This document shows positions 16,319-24,107 of a stretch of 64,000 nt of DNA, piece after piece. The notes under the pieces are model-generated. The model was given only the letters and a program-made list of their open reading frames with translations. It was not told the origin of the DNA and ran no database searches. The DNA is taken from the NCBI RefSeq assembly GCF_004803895.1, contig NZ_CP021978.1, positions 3,782,001 through 3,846,000 of the forward strand. The letters are read 5' to 3'. The DNA is from Streptomyces hawaiiensis (GTDB taxonomy: Bacteria; Actinomycetota; Actinomycetes; Streptomycetales; Streptomycetaceae). Every line of letters begins with the position of its first letter. The first letter of the stretch is position 1. The position numbers were made by a program, and so were the translations under genes.

Positions 16319-17296
16319 TCAGCCGGGTGTTTCCGTGACGCTGTCGTGAAGTGCCGACGCAGCGGGGTCGACGTTCGCCTCAGCCGGCTGGTGTGCGGCG
16401 TGGGTGGGACGACGTGGGCCGAAGGCTGTCGCGAGTTGGTCGAGCAGGGACGCTGCGGATGGGTGTGGGTCGCGACGCGGTGTGATCGTGTAGATGCCCC
16501 GGGTCGGGGGATCGATGAGGGCCACTGTGGTGAGGTCCGTCCGCAGTGCACACGTCAGCACACCGGGTATGAGCGCGATGGCGTGGCCGGTTGCGACCAG
16601 GGCCATCTTGCCGGGCAGATCGGCCGCAGTGAGGTCGACGCGGACGGTGACTCCGGCGCGGGCGGCGTGCTGGCGCAGCAGCGCTGCCGAGCCGTCGTTG
16701 TCCTCGACCCAGGTCTGATCGGCCAGCGTCTGGATGTGCACCGGGCCGTGTCCTGCCCGCGGATGGTCGATGGGCAGCACGACGGCCATGTCGTCCATCC
16801 CCAGGAACCGTCGTTCGACGCGCGGGTCATGGGGCAGCCCCGGTGGCGCATCGGTGACGACCGCGACGTCGAGATCGCCGGCGATCACACGGTCGTGCAG
16901 TTCTGGGCTCAGCCCGGGCACCAGGCTCCACCGGAGGGGGGCGGCCTCTTCCAGCAGGCGGCGGATCGCCGCGGGCACGATCCCGGCGGCCAGAGACGGC
17001 GTCGCGCCGATGGCCAGAGGCCGGCTGATCGCCCCGTCACGAACGTCCCGTGCGGCACGAACGGCGCGGTCGGCATCGTTGAGCGTGGCCTGGGCGTGGT
17101 GACGGAACACTTCGCCGGCAGGCGTCGGACGCACGCCGCGCACATGCCTCTGCACCAGCGGCACCCCGAGCTGGCGTTCCAGCCCGGCGATCTGCCGGGA
17201 CACGGCCGACTGCGTGTAACCGAGCTCGGTGGCCGCTGCCGACAGCGACCCGAGTCGGCACACCGTCACGAATGTCCGCCACACGGTCAACTCCAT
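16319..17296 (-). CDS. LysR-family regulator
   Basis: A 325-residue LysR regulator. The N-terminal helix-turn-helix reads GSLSAAATELGYTQSAVSRQ, followed by the dimer helix and a two-lobed effector domain. The ATG at 17296 begins MELTVWRTFVTV. It is divergent from the dehydrogenase-NTF2 gene. The 95-bp gap holds a direct repeat TATGCGC (near 17306 and 17319), which is a likely operator. Its 3' end abuts the ISL3 scrap region. Confidence 0.88.
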   Translation of the reverse strand: MELTVWRTFVTVCRLGSLSAAATELGYTQSAVSRQIAGLERQLGVPLVQRHVRGVRPTPAGEVFRHHAQATLNDADRAVRAARDVRDGAISRPLAIGATPSLAAGIVPAAIRRLLEEAAPLRWSLVPGLSPELHDRVIAGDLDVAVVTDAPPGLPHDPRVERRFLGMDDMAVVLPIDHPRAGHGPVHIQTLADQTWVEDNDGSAALLRQHAARAGVTVRVDLTAADLPGKMALVATGHAIALIPGVLTCALRTDLTTVALIDPPTRGIYTITPRRDPHPSAASLLDQLATAFGPRRPTHAAHQPAEANVDPAASALHDSVTETPG

Positions 17297-17391
17297 GGCG
17301 TAAGTATGCGCGGCCCATATGCGCATCCCGCACAGCCGTACTGCTGGATCTGCGCTTGTCGCAGGCATCACGATGCCTGCACGCTGTTTGC

Positions 17392-18717
17392 ATGACCGCA
17401 CCGCACACGATCGCCGTCCTCGGCTTGGGTCGCATGGGCGCCGCCATCGCGACACGACTCGCCGACCATCATTGGGATGTCGTCGGTTGGACACGCTCCG
17501 GGCACACCGCAGGCGCTGTCGAGACGACCGGCGACCCGAACGACGCCGTGGCGAAGGCCGATATCGTTCTTCTGGCGTTGTTCGACGGCCCGGCCTGCCA
17601 ACAGGTCGTCGACCACGTCCGTGACTCGCTGCGAACGGACACGATCGTGGTGAACACCAGCACCATCGCTCCCGCCGAAGCGGCAACGCTGGCCCAGCAA
17701 CTCGGCCGGTCCTACGTCCATGCACCCTTGCTCGGCTCCGTGTCAGCTGCCGCCGCCGGCACCCTGCAGATGCTCGCCGCCGCCGACCAAGACGCGCTCG
17801 ACCGGGCCCGGCCGGTTCTGGAAACGCTGGGCACCGTGCGGCGTATCGACGACACCGCCACGGCCGCCGCGCTCAAGCTGATCGCCAACAGCAGCCTCGC
17901 CGGCGCCGTTCTCGCACTGCGCGAGGCACTGCGGCAGGCCGACGCCCTGGGCCTGCCCCGTGCCCAGGTGCTGGACGTCCTCGAACTCGGCCAGCTCGGC
18001 GGGCTCGTCGCCCGCAAGCGGGCCTTCCTCGCCGACGAGCCGACCGCTGCCACGACCGAGTTCACGATCGGCGCGCTGGCCAAGGACATGGCACTGCTGG
18101 CCGCCGAGTCGAACACCCCCCTGCGCAGCGCAGCCGACCTGGCCGACACCCCTTCCGGCCCTGAGGCAGACATCGCCGTTGCCGCCACGGTCCCCGCCGT
18201 GGAAGACGCCGTGCTCGTACCGCTTCGCGCCTACATCCGCGGACACGCCACCGGCGACGCCTCCCACTTCCGCGACGCGTTCCTGCCCACCGCCCATGTC
18301 GCGGGAATACGGGACGGCGCATTCGTCTCATGGTGCCTGGACGAGTACCGCGCTCTCTTCCATGGCCAGCCAGCTTTGGATGAAGCGACCCGCTCCCGCC
18401 GCATCGACGCCATAGACGTCCACGGCACCGTCGCGACCGCGACCATGACGCTCTGGCACGGCGCGGACACCTTCACCGACACCTTCCTGCTGGTCCACGA
18501 CGACGGACGCTGGCGCATTGCCAACAAGGCTTACCACCGAGACGCAGCGGTCGCCCGTCAGGGAGCGTCAACTTCGAGCCAGAGGAACGGATTCAGCACA
18601 CACGGGGCCGGGAAACCCCGGGAACACGCGAGAACCACGGAGGGCTGTTATCCCAGCCCAGTCCCCTTGCAACCGGCGTTTCCGCAGGTCACAGCCCCAC
18701 CCAGGGAAAACTCCTAA
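17392..18717 (+). CDS. 6PGDH-fold dehydrogenase fused to NTF2-like domain, tail altered at att
   Basis: A 441-residue protein. Residues 1-160 are a Rossmann domain (AVLGLGRMGAAIATRLADH). Residues 160-285 are the helical domain of beta-hydroxyacid dehydrogenases, with the catalytic-lysine position in AAALKLIANSS. Residues ~290-395 form an NTF2/lumazine-binding-like domain ending FLLVHDDGRWRIANKAYHR. The last ~45 residues are translated from the element end, and the stop TAA is supplied by att copy 3 itself. The original C-terminus was therefore probably lost on integration. It is divergent from a LysR gene, which is the likely regulator. Substrate unknown; imine or hydroxyacid chemistry is possible. 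Confidence 0.8.
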   Translation: MTAPHTIAVLGLGRMGAAIATRLADHHWDVVGWTRSGHTAGAVETTGDPNDAVAKADIVLLALFDGPACQQVVDHVRDSLRTDTIVVNTSTIAPAEAATLAQQLGRSYVHAPLLGSVSAAAAGTLQMLAAADQDALDRARPVLETLGTVRRIDDTATAAALKLIANSSLAGAVLALREALRQADALGLPRAQVLDVLELGQLGGLVARKRAFLADEPTAATTEFTIGALAKDMALLAAESNTPLRSAADLADTPSGPEADIAVAATVPAVEDAVLVPLRAYIRGHATGDASHFRDAFLPTAHVAGIRDGAFVSWCLDEYRALFHGQPALDEATRSRRIDAIDVHGTVATATMTLWHGADTFTDTFLLVHDDGRWRIANKAYHRDAAVARQGASTSSQRNGFSTHGAGKPREHARTTEGCYPSPVPLQPAFPQVTAPPRENS

Positions 18718-18754
18718 AGCGGGTGTCGCAGGTTTCGAATCCTGCCGGGGGCAC
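18592..18754 (+). repeat. Element end with att copy 3
   Basis: The att core is 18711-18754: 44 bp equal to the tRNA-Arg 3' end with one inserted T. The 119 bp before it match the segment before att copy 2 (10230-10347) in scattered blocks: TTCAGCACACA at the left, GGGAAxxxxxGxGAACAC in the middle, and TCCGCAGGTCACAGCCCC at the right. The two ends therefore come from related elements. Confidence 0.88.
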
Positions 18755-18816
18755 AGGGACAAGGGCCAGCTCAGGAGGGGTTTCCTCCCAGGCCGACCCT
18801 TCGGCGTTTCAGGCGC

Positions 18817-18856
18817 CGTGCCACACGCGTGCCACTAATGCCATACGGATGCCACA
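18817..18856. promoter_or_regulatory. Cluster of TGCCAC repeats: possible integrase arm sites
   Basis: Within 40 bp there are GTGCCAC, ACGC, GTGCCAC, then ATGCCAT and ATGCCAC. A closely similar GTGCCAG-ACGC-GTGCCAG occurs at about 21695, shortly before the tRNA-Gly att remnant, and CCACGCGTGCCAC at about 9889. Short direct repeats near an att core are the normal layout of integrase arm-binding sites. Confidence 0.5.
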
Positions 18857-18911
18857 TCTCCTAGCCGGAGCGTCTGAGTCATCAGTGGCCGTACCCGCGC
18901 TTGGTGGTCAC

Positions 18912-19106
18912 TCAGTAATGGCTCGCCACCACAACGAAGAGGCACGCGACGACCGCGACTACGCAGAGAACGGCGATGGTGATCAGCACACAGCCGAGCA
19001 CTCCCGTAGTCCACGTGATCGCTGACCAACCGAACCGTGTCGCTCGTTCCGCCCGCTGCACTGCTTCGTGGTAGTCACTGTCGTCATACCAGCCGCGATC
19101 AGCCAT
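18912..19106 (-). CDS. Small single-pass membrane protein
   Basis: A 64-residue protein starting MADRGWYDDSDYHEAVQRAE, with one long hydrophobic helix (VLITIAVLCVVAVVACLFVV) near the C-terminus. The ATG at 19106 has GAGGGGG at good spacing. It lies between att copy 3 and the integrase remnant, on the integrase strand. Function unknown. Confidence 0.7.
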   Translation of the reverse strand: MADRGWYDDSDYHEAVQRAERATRFGWSAITWTTGVLGCVLITIAVLCVVAVVACLFVVVASHY

Positions 19107-19191
19107 GTTTCCCCCTCTGCTGGACCCTACAAGTCCGGCCCTCTCGCCGGAGACCGGGCCGTGACCGCCCCCCTTCTTCTAGCGGGCATTT

Positions 19192-19851
19192 TCATCCGCT
19201 CTTGCGGATCATGTCCCCAAGCCGGTCCGCGAAGTGCATTTCGGCCGTGACGCCAGCTGCCTTCCGGGCCTTGACCCAGTCGTCGCGGAAGTTGCTGCGA
19301 CGCAACTGCCCGCCCTGGGGTCCGACAAAGACGTGCCCCTCACGGCCGGGAGCGGCGAAGTGCTCCAGGTGGTGCGTGACCGCGTCGAGGAGTTCGGCTG
19401 GGAAGGAGACAGAGCGCGCTCCCGCCGCGGACTTCGACGCCTTGTCGAAGAGCCGACCGTCCTGCAACTCGGCCCTGAGCACGGCGCACGTGACGGTCAG
19501 CCCCTCCAGGTCGACGTCCCGACGCCGCAGGGCCGCCAGCTCCCCGAACCGCAGAGTGGTGAAGGCCGCCAGGAGCACGAGCAGCCGATAGCGCGGCGCC
19601 ATCGAGTCGGCCACGGCGAAGACTTCGGCCACCGTGTGGACAGGCCGTTCGGGCACGTCGTAGCGGTCCGCACCTTTGCTGCGGCACGGGTTGCGCCGGA
19701 TCAGCTCGTCGTCCACGGCGGTGTTCATCTGGGCGCGCAGCAGTTGGTACGCCTTGACCACCGTCGGCTCACCGAGGCCGGCCGCGAGGAGCCTGCCGCG
19801 CCAGCTGTGCTGGTCCCCGCCCTGCCCGAACACCGAAATCGCGTCGGCCAT
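19192..19851 (-). pseudogene. Tyrosine integrase with 5' truncation and internal deletion
   Basis: The frame encodes the core-binding domain (LGEPTVVKAYQLLRAQMNTA) and the first half of the catalytic domain, with the arginine I region TTLRFGELAALRRRDVD. After VTAEMHF, where HDLRHTGNT would follow, it jumps to ADRLGDMIRKSG and the stop. About 60 residues with the HxxR, His and Tyr catalytic residues are gone, without a frameshift. The N-terminal arm-binding domain is also missing. It points at att copy 3, as the integrase of the third element should, and cannot be active. Confidence 0.85.
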
Positions 19852-19940
19852 CCGGCAACAGTTCCCCCCTCAACGACTCCTCATCGCCCCAACCAGAACC
19901 GCGAGGTTGGATCGCTGATGAGACGTCTGGCCGACCGCGC

Positions 19941-20318
19941 CTACGGGTGCGTGTCCGTGATCGCGATGACCTCGTCTAGGCGGTCCAGGGCGGCCTGCAG
20001 GTCGTCGATCTTGGCCTGGATGCGCTCGCGCTCGGCTCGCAGCATGGCTCGTTGCTCGGCGTCGGTGTGCCCGGAGTCCCAGCACGGAAGGAGTTCGGCG
20101 ATCCTTCGGCTGGTCAGGCCGACGGCGAACATCTGCTGGAAGAAGCGGACCAGGGGGATGGCGTCCTGCCGGTACAGGCGCTGGCCGGACGGGCTGCGCT
20201 CCGCGATGAGCAGCCCTTGCTGCTCGTAGTAGCGCACGGCGCGCACCGAGACGCCGGCACCCCGTGCCACCTCGCCGATGCGGATCAACCGCTCGGCCGC
20301 GGCCACTGTGACAGTCAT
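19941..20318 (-). CDS. MerR-family regulator
   Basis: A 125-residue MerR regulator. The N-terminal winged helix reads RIGEVARGAGVSVRAVRYYE, followed by QQGLLIAERSPSGQRLY and a coiled-coil dimer helix (AERERIQAKIDDLQAALDRL). There is no C-terminal cysteine cluster, so a metal sensor role is unlikely. The ATG at 20318 has GAGAGGA upstream. It is divergent from an SDR gene, with a perfect palindrome between them. Confidence 0.9.
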   Translation of the reverse strand: MTVTVAAAERLIRIGEVARGAGVSVRAVRYYEQQGLLIAERSPSGQRLYRQDAIPLVRFFQQMFAVGLTSRRIAELLPCWDSGHTDAEQRAMLRAERERIQAKIDDLQAALDRLDEVIAITDTHP

Positions 20319-20354
20319 GATGATTCCTCTCACCCATGGCCCTGACGGCCAGCA

Positions 20355-20385
20355 CTTGCCTCTGACGCTAGCGTCAGGTTTTAGC
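20355..20385. promoter_or_regulatory. MerR operator-promoter with 16-bp palindrome
   Basis: CTGACGCTAGCGTCAG (20362-20377) is a perfect palindrome. It lies between a -35-like TTGCCT at 20356 and a TTTAGC-like -10, at the long spacing (18-19 bp) that MerR regulators need in order to twist the promoter into activity. The SDR start codon follows 11 bp after the -10, so the SDR message may be nearly leaderless. Confidence 0.75.
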
Positions 20386-20394
20386 GTCGCGGAC

Positions 20395-21123
20395 ATGGAT
20401 ATCAACAACTCCGTCGCCCTTGTCACCGGAGCCAACCGCGGCCTGGGCCGCGCCTTCGCCCAGCGCCTGCTCGAACGGGGCGCCCGCAAGGTCTACGCGA
20501 CGGCCCGCCGACCGGAGGCCGTGGACCTGCCCGGGGTCGAGGTGCTGCCCCTCGACATCGCCGATCCCGCATCCGTGAGGGCCGCCGCCGAGGCCGCCCC
20601 GGACGTCTCGCTACTCATCAACAACGCGGGAATCAGTACGGGGACCGACCTGGTGACCGGTTCGCTGGAAGCGGTGCGGCACGAGCTGGAGACCAACATG
20701 TTCGGCCACCTGGGAATGATCCGGGAGTTCGCGCCGGCGCTCGCCAGGAACGGCGGGGGCGCGATCGTCAACGTCCTCTCCGCCATGTCGTGGTTCGGGG
20801 GCAAGGGCGCCAATGCCTACCACCTGACCAAGGCCGCCGCCTGGGCCATGACCAACGGTGTCCGCCTGGAGCTCGCCGAGCAGGGCACGCTCGTCACAGC
20901 GGTACACCTCGGCCTGGCCGACACCGACATGGCCGCGGGCTGGCCGGTGGACAAGATCACTCCGTCGGACCTGGCCGACGCGGCGCTCGACGGTGTCGAG
21001 GCGGGCTCCGCCGAGGTCCTCGCCGACCAGTGGAGTCGGGACGTCAAGTCCCGTCTGCCGCTGACGCCGGAAGAGTTCAACGCCGCAATGGACCGCGCCC
21101 TGGCGGCGCTGATGGCGGCCTGA
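20395..21123 (+). CDS. Short-chain dehydrogenase/reductase
   Basis: A 242-residue classical SDR. The cofactor motif TGANRGLG is at residues 11-18, NNAG is in the middle, and the catalytic Ser (VLSAMSW) and YxxxK (YHLTK, about residue 142) are all present. It carries out NAD(P)-dependent reduction or oxidation of an unknown carbonyl or alcohol. No ribosome site is visible before the ATG at 20395, which agrees with a near-leaderless transcript from the MerR-type promoter. MerR and SDR form a self-contained regulated unit within the island. Confidence 0.9.
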   Translation: MDINNSVALVTGANRGLGRAFAQRLLERGARKVYATARRPEAVDLPGVEVLPLDIADPASVRAAAEAAPDVSLLINNAGISTGTDLVTGSLEAVRHELETNMFGHLGMIREFAPALARNGGGAIVNVLSAMSWFGGKGANAYHLTKAAAWAMTNGVRLELAEQGTLVTAVHLGLADTDMAAGWPVDKITPSDLADAALDGVEAGSAEVLADQWSRDVKSRLPLTPEEFNAAMDRALAALMAA

Positions 21124-21219
21124 GGGCCCCTCGGGCCGCACGGACTTCGGCCGGCTGCTTCTGCATCGGCCTCTCGAACTCCTCTACTTGAGGTTGAACT
21201 CGTGGTGTCGTGTCGCTGA

Positions 21220-21363
21220 TCAGGCGGGTCTGATGGTCAGGCCGGTCCCGGCGAGGCAGCCGTCTATGAGGTGCCTGCCGTACTGGATGAGGCGTAAGCC
21301 GCGTCGGATGCGCTGGTCGAGGTGTTCGGGGGTACTGAAGGCGACGTTGGAGAGCCATCCGCG
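21220..21363 (-). pseudogene. Transposase C-terminal remnant
   Basis: The minus strand reads RGWLSNVAFSTPEHLDQRI then RRGLRLIQYGRHLIDGCLAG and ends TGLTIRPA with a stop. This is the tail of a DDE transposase widespread in Streptomyces. It joins directly to a NUDIX gene fragment on the other strand, so the insertion broke that gene. Confidence 0.6.
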
Positions 21364-21364
21364 C

Positions 21365-21526
21365 CCCTTCAGGATGATCTGTTACACCGCCGATCACCGC
21401 GGTGAGCTGACCCCGTCGAGGGAGATCGCCGAGAAGGCGTGGTTCCGCTACGCCGATCGGGGCCGAGTCTCGGCCGTCGATGAGCCGGCGTTCGACGCGC
21501 TTCCCGAGGCCGGGCGGCTTTCCTGA
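21365..21526 (+). pseudogene. NUDIX hydrolase C-terminal fragment
   Basis: The frame reads PFRMICYTADHRGELTPSRE then IAEKAWFRYADRGRVSAVDE and FDALPEAGRLS with a stop. This is the C-terminal strand-helix part that follows the NUDIX box in a family of Streptomyces pyrophosphohydrolases. The NUDIX box itself is missing, and the left break coincides with the transposase remnant. Confidence 0.7.
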
Positions 21527-21569
21527 TCCCGTGATCGCTGTACAGCAGCGAAGTGCAGCAACCAGCGCG

Positions 21570-21604
21570 ACCGCAGCTGACCGCAGCTGACCGCAGCTGA
21601 CCGC
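21570..21604. repeat. Direct repeat TGACCGCAGC x3
   Basis: The 10-bp unit TGACCGCAGC occurs three times in a row, followed by a fourth partial copy (TGACCGCC), about 215 bp before the tRNA-Gly-derived att remnant. It could be a set of recombinase arm sites. Only the repetition is certain. Confidence 0.6.
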
Positions 21605-21820
21605 CAACACTGCTCGATGCCGGCTGACCAGCCCCACCATGCCCACCATCATCGCTACGCCTTCCCAGCCGAGCGTTCGGGACGAAGAGGTCCGTGCCAG
21701 ACGCGTGCCAGATCCAGCGGGGAACCACGGGGGAACACCGGAGTATCGAGGCCGGCCAGCCAGGCACCGGAACCGCTTCAGCGCAGGCTCAGGAAGGGAA
21801 GCGCGTCTGGAGCACCTGAA

Positions 21821-21861
21821 CTTTCCAAGCTGGGAGTGCGAGTTCGATTCTCGTCACCCGC
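21821..21861 (+). repeat. Orphan 3' half of tRNA-Gly(TCC): att remnant
   Basis: This 41-bp stretch begins CTTTCCAAGCTGGGAG and ends TTCGATTCTCGTCACCCGC. It has the anticodon loop with TCC, the 3' anticodon arm, a full T-arm and the 3' acceptor strand of a glycine tRNA. The 5' half is absent. A lone tRNA 3' half is the mark left by integration into a tRNA gene. The intact tRNA-Gly is not in this window, so a different element, or its far end, is recorded here. Confidence 0.8.
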
Positions 21862-22046
21862 CGCACTGATCCAGAGCCGTGGGCTTGGCATGTGTTGCCT
21901 GGACGCCAGAGGCCTCGTCAGCTCGGCTCTGCCTGGGTCGATGGCACTGGTCAGCCGGCGGGCTGGTTGCTGATGACGTCCGCGACGTGCCGCCGAACGG
22001 TTGCCAAGTTCGGTAGCGCGAAGGCCATCCCGCCACTCGACGTTGC

Positions 22047-22415
22047 TCAGAAGGCGCTGAGCGCCACGCACTCTGCTGCGACCCAAGCGTCACGGCCGTT
22101 GAGCCTGACGGTCTTCCAGTCGTTGGCCGTGCCACCGCAAGCCGTGTAGGTCTGCCCGGTCGCGGAGCCTTGCCCGAGGCTCCCGCAGGGAAGCCGTCCA
22201 CCCTTGGCGAGCGTCCCCACGACCGAGTACCTGGTTCCGGCTCCGCCCCGCAAGTTGAGGGTCGTTCCGGAAATGTTGTTGATGTAGCAGCTGGCCGCGG
22301 CCGCAGAAGCCACCTTGGTGGCCGTCTCGGGCGCAGCGCTGACGGGACTGACTACGGCGCCCATCACACCAAGAGCGGATACGGCAACAGCCATGGCTTT
22401 CACGGGCAGACGCAT
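22047..22415 (-). CDS. Secreted SH3-like domain protein
   Basis: A 122-residue protein with a signal peptide (MRLPVKAMAVAVSALGVMGA ... SAAP) and a bacterial SH3 domain of the type GTTLNLRGGAGTRYSVVGTL. Cysteines in CYINN, PCGSL, ACGGT and ECVAL could form two disulfides. The ATG at 22415 has AAGGTGGA upstream. It is probably exported and may bind cell wall or another protein. It stands alone, with no partner gene visible. Confidence 0.8.
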   Translation of the reverse strand: MRLPVKAMAVAVSALGVMGAVVSPVSAAPETATKVASAAAASCYINNISGTTLNLRGGAGTRYSVVGTLAKGGRLPCGSLGQGSATGQTYTACGGTANDWKTVRLNGRDAWVAAECVALSAF

Positions 22416-22746
22416 GTCTTTCCACCTTTCGCTTGATCAGGTCATGATCAAACGCCGATCACTCCAGGACAGCAAGATCATTTTCGGACACCGTCAGGAT
22501 GTCCGGGCCGCCTCTGGGCCGTGCAAGGTCACCCGACGCCGCCCGACGACGACAGGAGCCCACGGCATCTGCACTGGTCGGAGCCGTCTACACTGCACCC
22601 GGCACTGAAACCCCTCCCGCGGAAAGATATTCGTATGGTGTTTCTTTGCCTGTCTTCTAGGGCCACTCCTTGGGGTCTCCGGAAACCTCTCACGTAACGG
22701 TCCATATCGCCTCCCATGTCAACTGCTGGTCCCGTTCGTGGCCATT

Positions 22747-22914
22747 ATGGAAACTTCTATGCGGCTTCGAAATGAAGCAGCCATGCAAGGCCCATTCGTC
22801 ACGACAATGTGGTCTGCCACTCGCGTAGTAGCGGTAGTGGCCGCCGCCACCCTCGTATCTCTTTCCGCTCTTGGGATTTGGCGTCGGCGATCCGCCGACC
22901 GGACGCGAAACTGA
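22747..22914 (+). CDS. Possible 55-aa single-pass membrane peptide
   Basis: A short frame starting METSMRLRNEAAMQGPF, with a hydrophobic helix VVAVVAAATLVSLSALGIW followed by a basic tail RRSADRTRN. The charge pattern suits a membrane peptide with its C-terminus inside. No good ribosome site precedes any of its three in-frame ATGs, so this is a weak call. The region 22416-22746 shows nothing else recognisable. Confidence 0.3.
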   Translation: METSMRLRNEAAMQGPFVTTMWSATRVVAVVAAATLVSLSALGIWRRRSADRTRN

Positions 22915-23323
22915 CTATCGACAAGCGCATAGCGAGTAACGCAGCCGGTGCCCCACCGAGGACGTCGTTAGGGAAACGCTGCAGCACAGCAAGTAAGTGC
23001 CGCACCGTCGCTCGGTCGGGAGGTGCAAGTGAAGTGACTCCGCGTCCTGGGCAAGCTCACGGAATGTGAGACCACCCGTACGGCTTCCACACCACCGCGC
23101 TCGTCTCACGGCCCGACCGGCGTCGGCTCCGCGTCCGCGACACCATCGACAACGGAGAGTTCAACGAGTCCCCGGAGCCGGCTGCAGTTCACGAGCGAGC
23201 CGCCCATGAACCCAGGTGAACGCCCTCGTACGACGCCCATCACCCCACCAGCACAGTGGAAAACCGTGTTGCGTGAGAGAGCCGGAACTGGGCCCGGTCG
23301 GCGATACGTGATCCGCTTGGGTT
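22915..23323. other. Intergenic stretch without recognised gene
   Basis: No frame on either strand combines a ribosome site, a plausible start and a recognisable domain. A minus-strand frame near 23060-22980 (GLTFRELAQDAESLHLHLP) has a gene-like composition and may be the remnant of something, but it could not be assigned. Confidence 0.4.
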
Positions 23324-23788
23324 GTGGAGACCATCATCGCCAGTGCTATAGCCGTTTTGGGAACCCTGCTCGGCTCGGGGCTCACCCTGGCGTTTCAGCA
23401 GCGCACCACCGACAAGGGTCATCAGTTCACCCGCCATGAGAGGCTTCGGCAGGAGCGACTCGATGCCTACTCCGCCTACGCCGGCGCGCTGATCAACTAC
23501 CGCCGCTGCTTGGTGCATCTCTGGTTCTGCGAACATGAACAACCACCACACGAGGACCCGGGCGTGGTGCGAGTCCGCGCCTATGACCTGCGCTCCAACG
23601 CTCAAGAAGCCCTCTTCCGGGTGCAGATGCTCACCGATGACGAGGCCTTGAGTCAGGCGGCGGAAGCTGTCCTTGCGGACGTCACAGTGCTGCCCAAGAC
23701 GGACAGCAGGACCGAGCTCGACCAGCGCAGGGTGAAGACCCGCGACGACATCAGCCGACTGGTCAGAGCGTCCAAGCGCCACCTGTGA
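23324..23788 (+). CDS. Hypothetical membrane-anchored protein
   Basis: A 154-residue protein from the GTG at 23324. One N-terminal hydrophobic helix (IIASAIAVLGTLLGSGLTLA) is followed by a charged helical cytoplasmic part (FTRHERLRQERLDAYSAYAG). This layout is common in uncharacterised actinobacterial proteins found near mobile DNA. No ribosome site is obvious. Function unknown. Confidence 0.65.
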   Translation: METIIASAIAVLGTLLGSGLTLAFQQRTTDKGHQFTRHERLRQERLDAYSAYAGALINYRRCLVHLWFCEHEQPPHEDPGVVRVRAYDLRSNAQEALFRVQMLTDDEALSQAAEAVLADVTVLPKTDSRTELDQRRVKTRDDISRLVRASKRHL

Positions 23789-24107
23789 GGCGCCTTCTAA
23801 CCCGTCTGCACGTACGACAGTTCCGTACAGTATCGGCATGTTCGAGACGATTCCGTGGCGCTGTGACGCGCGCGTGGCCGACCGCCGCAGTGCCCACTCC
23901 GTACCACCCTGGGATCGAACTCCTGGCGGTGTCACAGGTTCGAATGCGCGCGGATGGCGGCACGTTCGATGACATGTATCGAAGTACACCAGCATGAGCC
24001 AAGACCGCACCCAGCAACCACCCCAAGCATCACTGCGGCTCAGGGCGCTGAATGCAGGGCCCGCGGCGTCTCGGATGGAAGACGAACCGGCCGTTTTCCG
24101 AGCCCCG
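23789..24107. other. Gap with a T-arm-like scrap
   Basis: No gene was recognised. At 23928-23945 the 18 bp GGTGTCACAGGTTCGAAT differ by one base from the T-arm region of tRNA-Arg at 5.1 kb. The rest of the tRNA is not present. It may be another worn att remnant, or a chance T-arm consensus. Confidence 0.45.

Noticed and set aside
18711..18754. A third tRNA-Arg gene
   Set aside because: Only the 3' half is present and an extra T disrupts the T-loop; it is an att copy.
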